A stretch of 10,265 nt of DNA, taken from the NCBI GenBank assembly GCA_049582065.1, contig JBAUTF010000357.1, positions 1 to 10,265 on the forward strand, given 5' to 3'. The stretch comes from DATKSS01 sp049582065. GTDB taxonomy: Bacteria; Chloroflexota; Dormibacteria; Dormibacterales; Dormibacteraceae. Made by a program: the position numbers and the translations under genes. This document shows positions 7,549 to 10,265 of this stretch, piece after piece; positions within the stretch are counted from its first letter, which is position 1; each line of letters begins with the position of its first letter. Under the pieces are notes generated by a model. It was given only the letters and a program-made list of their open reading frames with translations, was not told the origin of the DNA and did no database searches.

Positions 7549-7671
7549 CTACCAGAGTCCGAACCAGGACGCGAAGTCCGTCCAGTCAGCGCCTGACGCC
7601 ATCGCCAGAGCGGCGAGAGAGGCCGCCACGACCACCAATCCGCGGACTCTTACTCTCCAAGTCATCCCCAT
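7549..7671 (-). CDS. Small Trp-rich peptide with signal-like N-terminus (40 residues)
   Basis: I do not recognise a family. The frame runs from ATG 7669-7671 to TAG 7549-7551, with a second in-frame ATG two codons later. It is preceded by AAAGGGGAAAG, a plausible ribosome site placed 4 nt before the first ATG or 10 nt before the second. The peptide has a positively charged start (three Arg within residues 6-10), a hydrophobic core LVVVAASLAALAMA at about 12-25, and a short polar-aromatic tail ADWTDFASWFGLW. That pattern fits an exported peptide, with possible cleavage near AMA-SG, or a single-span membrane peptide. Four of 40 residues are Trp. Codons after the first eight follow the GC-rich third-position bias of the neighbours. 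It converges on the receiver gene 17 nt away and diverges from the OmpR-type regulator. Export, membrane location and any signalling role are inference; a chance open frame is possible but less likely given the ribosome site and composition. Confidence 0.62.
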   Translation of the reverse strand: MGMTWRVRVRGLVVVAASLAALAMASGADWTDFASWFGLW

Positions 7672-7788
7672 CTTTCCCCTTTGTTTTTCCAACTGATGAA
7701 AGGCTCAGGCGTCAGTATGGATTCGCTCCTTTGAGTTTGCGTGTTCAGATAGTGAGTATTATCGTAAAAAATCATATAGGGCACCACC
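7672..7788. promoter_or_regulatory. AT-rich divergent regulatory region between the small peptide gene and the OmpR-type regulator
   Basis: This 117-bp stretch is distinctly richer in A and T than anything else in the window. On the plus strand, possible -10 elements are TATTAT (7757-7762) and ATATAG (7774-7779); a TTGAGT at 7731-7736 is 20 nt from the first, longer than ideal. On the minus strand GATAAT (7763-7758) is a good -10 for the small gene, without a clear -35. AGGG at 7778-7781 lies 7 nt before TTG 7789 and is a weak ribosome site. The exact promoters cannot be settled by eye. Confidence 0.45.
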
Positions 7789-8592
7789 TTGGAAAATCAG
7801 AGCATCGATAAGCCACGTTCCGTCCCGGCCCGTGGTCGTGAGGTCCGGCTGCCTCCGCTGCCCCCTGGGCTCGAGGTCTACCGTCCCGCAGACGTCCTCG
7901 GTTCGTCCGTGCTGGTGGTCGAGGACGAGGCCGCCATGCAGCAGCAGCTCCGGATCGACCTGCACGACCTCGGCTACCGTCCCTCGGTCGCCTCGTCGCC
8001 GCCCGAGGCCATGGAGCTGCTCGAACGAGAGCGTGTCGCCGCCGTCCTCCTGGACCTCGTGCTCGACGAGGGCGAGGATTCGGGCTTCGAGCTCTTGACC
8101 TGGATCCGGCGTCACCACCCCGGGCTGCCCGTGATCGTGCTGTCGGCGGCGCAGGTCAACTCGGCGGCGATCAGAAAGGCGTATGAGCTCGGCGCCAGCT
8201 CGTATTTCGTAAAGGGCAACGTGCCGATGGCGCACATCTACTCCGACCTGGCGGCCCGGCTTGTGGAGCGTGGCACGGGTCGCCCCGGCAGCTACCGCTT
8301 CGGACGCCTCGAGTTCGATCCCACGCGGCGCGCCGTCAAGCTCGGCGCCAAGGAGATTCGGCTGACGCAGCAGCAGGCCGCCATCGTCCTTTTCCTCGCC
8401 CAGGGCTCCAAGCCAGCCACGGCGAGAGACCTCATCGACGCCGGCCTGTTCCGCGACAACGCGGCGCACTCCACGGTGCACTCCGCCCTCCTCACGCTGC
8501 GCCGGCGGCTGGATGAGCTGGAGCCAGGGCTCGGCCCCAATTTCGTGCGTGCCTCGGCGCGCGGGTACGGACTGGTGTCGATCCATGAGTGA
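7789..8592 (+). CDS. OmpR/PhoB-type response regulator (receiver plus winged-helix DNA-binding domain)
   Basis: The 267-residue protein has an unusual 38-residue leader, a receiver (about 39-160) and a Trans_reg_C winged helix (about 168-265). Receiver residues are Glu45/Asp46 in VVEDE, phosphoacceptor Asp89 in VLLDLVL, Ser119 in VIVLSAA and Lys142 in YFVKGN. The output domain shows LTQQQAAIVLFLAQ, a recognition-helix region HSTVHSALLTLRRRLDEL, and the terminal wing VRASARGYGLVSIHE. It should bind DNA as a dimer when phosphorylated. The receiver is related to the stand-alone one upstream (shared PADxxGSSVLVV and an extended loop after the acceptor Asp), suggesting an old duplication. TTG 7789 gives the longest form and has a weak AGGG site. 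GTG 7909-7911 (Val41 of VLVVEDE) is an alternative but lacks a ribosome site. Its last 8 nt overlap the peptidase gene, so the two are probably co-translated. Its kinase is likely the large one nearby, which is inference. Confidence 0.92.
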   Translation: MENQSIDKPRSVPARGREVRLPPLPPGLEVYRPADVLGSSVLVVEDEAAMQQQLRIDLHDLGYRPSVASSPPEAMELLERERVAAVLLDLVLDEGEDSGFELLTWIRRHHPGLPVIVLSAAQVNSAAIRKAYELGASSYFVKGNVPMAHIYSDLAARLVERGTGRPGSYRFGRLEFDPTRRAVKLGAKEIRLTQQQAAIVLFLAQGSKPATARDLIDAGLFRDNAAHSTVHSALLTLRRRLDELEPGLGPNFVRASARGYGLVSIHE

Positions 8593-9769
8593 TGACCAGG
8601 CCACGAACCCGCTGCCCAGCCGGTCGGTGATCGACGAGGTCATCGAGCTCCGCCGTCATTTCCATCGGCACCCTGAGGTGAGCTTCGCCGAGCACGAGAC
8701 CACCCGGCAGCTGACAGAGCGCCTCAAGCAGCTCGGCCTCGAGCTCAAGACGTGCCCGACCGAGACCGGCGTTGTCGCGCTGCTAGACACGGGGCGCCCA
8801 GGTAAGACGGTGATGCTCCGCGCGGACATCGACGGGCTCCCCATCACCGAAGAGTCCGGCGTTGACTTTGCCTCGCGCATGGACGGACGGATGCATGCGT
8901 GCGGTCATGACGCGCACATGGCCATCATGGTCGGCGTCGCGCGGACGCTGGTCGACCGCATCTGGGACGTGAAGGGCAAGTACCTCTTCGTGTTCCAGCC
9001 CGCCGAGGAGATCGTCGAGGGCGCCAAGGCGATGATCGCGCGCGGGCTGCTCGACGATCACCATCCCGACTCGGTGATCGGCCTGCACATCGTGAGCTTC
9101 CTAGAGTCCGGAACGGTCATATCGCGACCCGGCCTGATGTGGGCGGGCTCGGATGCGTTCGACATCAGGTTCTCTGGCCCGGGCGGCCACGGCGGGATGA
9201 TGGGCCGGCGCGGCAACGTGCTGGCGGCCCAGGCGTTCTTCGTGGAGCGACTTCACACCGTGGTCGAGGGTCTCGAGCACGAAGGCGTGCAGTGCCACAC
9301 CACGGTCGGCAACATCAGCAGCGATGGAGCCTGGAACATCGTTCCCCGCGGAGTCCTGGTGCAGGGAAGCCTGCGCACCTTCAACGACTCCTTGCGGGAG
9401 CAGGCGCTCGATCGGCTGCACGATCTGCTGCGCGAGGCCGAGAGCGAGTTCGAGGTCCGCGCCAACGTCGACCTCGTCCACGGGACCGTGCCCCTCATGA
9501 ACGAGCCGAACGTTACGCGCCACGTGCTCGACGTCGGCCGCGAGCTCATCGGCGACAAAGCGAGCCTGCTCGGCCGCCCGCTCACCGTGAGCGACGACAT
9601 CGCCGAGTTCCTGACCCGGATTCCCGGCTGCTACTTCATGCTGGGAGCCATGCCACCGGGCGAAGCGCCGGCGGCCCACCACTCGCCCGGGTTCCGCATC
9701 GACGAGGCGGCGCTGCCGGTCGGGGTCAAGGTCCTGGCGGGGGCCGCCGCCCGACTCGCCACCGAGTAG
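8585..9769 (+). CDS. M20-family metallo-amidohydrolase (N-acyl/aminoacyl amino acid hydrolase type)
   Basis: This 394-residue protein is of normal length for the M20D amidohydrolases (hippurate hydrolase, IAA-amino acid hydrolase, N-acyl-amino acid amidohydrolase), zinc- or manganese-dependent enzymes that cut an acyl group from an amino acid. The metal ligands are visible: Cys106 and His108 in HACGHDAHMA, Glu141/Glu142 in FQPAEE, His168 in GLHIV, and His366 in AHHSPGF. The lid dimerisation domain (about 183-295) starts at SDAFDIRFSGPGGHGG. The N-terminal ELRRHFHRHPEVSF and MLRADIDGLPI segments are also typical. There is no signal peptide, so it is cytosolic. The exact substrate cannot be read from sequence. 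ATG 8585-8587 lies inside the last codons of the regulator (8-nt overlap, different frame); an in-frame extension to 8513 lies wholly inside the regulator gene and shows no family similarity. The DUF5317 gene follows after 7 nt. Confidence 0.95.
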   Translation: MSDDQATNPLPSRSVIDEVIELRRHFHRHPEVSFAEHETTRQLTERLKQLGLELKTCPTETGVVALLDTGRPGKTVMLRADIDGLPITEESGVDFASRMDGRMHACGHDAHMAIMVGVARTLVDRIWDVKGKYLFVFQPAEEIVEGAKAMIARGLLDDHHPDSVIGLHIVSFLESGTVISRPGLMWAGSDAFDIRFSGPGGHGGMMGRRGNVLAAQAFFVERLHTVVEGLEHEGVQCHTTVGNISSDGAWNIVPRGVLVQGSLRTFNDSLREQALDRLHDLLREAESEFEVRANVDLVHGTVPLMNEPNVTRHVLDVGRELIGDKASLLGRPLTVSDDIAEFLTRIPGCYFMLGAMPPGEAPAAHHSPGFRIDEAALPVGVKVLAGAAARLATE

Positions 9770-9776
9770 GTCTCAC

Positions 9777-10265
9777 GTGCTCTGGCTGGTCGCGATCGCG
9801 CTTGGTCTGGTCGTGGGTTTGGTGACCGGCGGGAGCATCGACAACTTCGCCCGCGTTCGGTTTCGGTGGCCGGTGGTCCTGCTCGTCGCCGTGGTGATCA
9901 GGGAGGCCGTGCTGCTGACCCCGCTCAACCACGTGAACGGCGCGCAGTACGTCTACCTGGCGGCGCTGGCGGCCATCGTGGCCTGGACGATCTGGCATTT
10001 CGACCTGCTGCCCGGGGTCTGGCTCGTCTCGGCCGGTGGCGCGCTGAACCTGCTCGTGATCGGGGTCAACGGCGCGCGAATGCCCGTGACCCCAGCCCTC
10101 GCGGGCTCGCTGCTCGGTCGTGGCGAGATCGCGCAGTACACGCTGATGGGCCCGGGGACCAACCTCAACTCGCTCGGCGACTGGATCTCTGTGCCCCCGT
10201 TTCCCGAGGCTTACAGCCCGGGCGACGTCGTGATCGCGGCAGGCCTGGCGCTCGTGGTTTTCCTC
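9777..10265 (+). CDS. DUF5317 multi-spanning membrane protein, partial at window edge
   Basis: The reading frame is open from GTG 9777-9779 to the last base, giving 163 codons. The start is supported by a TAGG stretch 6 nt upstream that overlaps the peptidase stop. Hydrophobic segments are visible at about residues 1-18, 33-48, 56-72 and 78-92, and another begins near 150, so this is an inner-membrane protein. The conserved DUF5317 signature is present: VNGARMPVTPALAG, then TNLNSLGDWISVPPFPEAYSPGDVVIAAG, which matches the family's NG-x-MP and LGD...SxGD pattern. No function is established for the family. It follows the M20 hydrolase by 7 nt and probably shares its transcript. Only the extreme C-terminus seems to be missing. 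Confidence 0.87.
   Translation, partial: MLWLVAIALGLVVGLVTGGSIDNFARVRFRWPVVLLVAVVIREAVLLTPLNHVNGAQYVYLAALAAIVAWTIWHFDLLPGVWLVSAGGALNLLVIGVNGARMPVTPALAGSLLGRGEIAQYTLMGPGTNLNSLGDWISVPPFPEAYSPGDVVIAAGLALVVFL

Noticed and set aside
7535..7570. tRNA-like D-arm sequence (minus strand GGTAGCTCAGCGG, followed by a GGTTCG-like element on the wrong side)
   Set aside because: No acceptor stem, D-stem pairing, anticodon arm or correctly placed T-loop can be formed, and the region overlaps the coding ends of two genes.
6917..7696. Plus-strand open frame of 259 codons across the receiver gene
   Set aside because: It is out of frame with a receiver that retains all catalytic residues; the product is Arg/Gly-rich with no fold signature.
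7590..7715. 8-bp inverted repeat CTGACGCC / GGCGTCAG about 110 nt apart
   Set aside because: Too short and too far apart in GC-rich DNA to be distinguished from chance.
7759..8643. Minus-strand open frame of 294 codons
   Set aside because: Antisense to the OmpR-type regulator, whose domains are complete; no motif in the antisense product.
9101..9682. Minus-strand open frame of 193 codons
   Set aside because: Antisense to the M20 hydrolase; no domain pattern and biased composition.

Overview
The window comes from a very GC-rich bacterial chromosome. Third codon positions are mostly G or C, and GTG and TTG starts are common. The gene set fits a high-GC soil-type bacterium such as Chloroflexota, Dormibacterota or Actinobacteriota: a multi-GAF histidine kinase, OmpR-type regulators with long N-termini, a LACTB2-like metallo-beta-lactamase, RlmN, DUF72 and DUF5317. 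That placement is inference; no rRNA or other phylogenetic marker is present. I see no mobile element, CRISPR array, or convincing tRNA or rRNA gene.

Left two thirds (1-7074, minus strand). Five closely packed genes look like one operon read right to left. They are a 1335-residue soluble sensor histidine kinase with six GAF-like domains, one PAS, HisKA and HATPase; a 247-residue protein resembling a histidine kinase core with a decayed ATP-binding half; a metallo-beta-lactamase-fold hydrolase with a C-terminal winged helix; the radical-SAM 23S rRNA/tRNA methyltransferase RlmN; and a DUF72 protein cut by the window edge. Gaps are 27, 16 and 5 nt. The DUF72 frame opens inside the end of rlmN and has no ATG, GTG or TTG start.

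Centre (7075-7788). A very short AT-containing segment separates the kinase from a divergent stand-alone receiver protein. Beyond the receiver, on the minus strand, is a 40-codon small gene (7549-7671) encoding a Trp-rich peptide with a signal-peptide-like N-terminus. An 18-bp perfect palindrome lies at the 3' end of the receiver gene. The AT-rich stretch 7672-7788 separates the small gene from the next plus-strand gene and probably holds promoters for both.

Right (7789-10265, plus strand). An OmpR-type response regulator overlaps by 8 nt an M20-family metallo-amidohydrolase, which is followed 7 nt later by a multi-membrane DUF5317 protein truncated at the window end. These three look translationally coupled.

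Together the centre looks like a local phosphosignalling module: a many-domain cytosolic sensor kinase, a kinase-like protein that probably cannot bind ATP (a possible phosphotransfer or scaffold protein, like Spo0B or ChpT), two related receivers with only one carrying a DNA-binding domain, and a small exported or membrane peptide between them. The wiring is inference from gene order and domain content.
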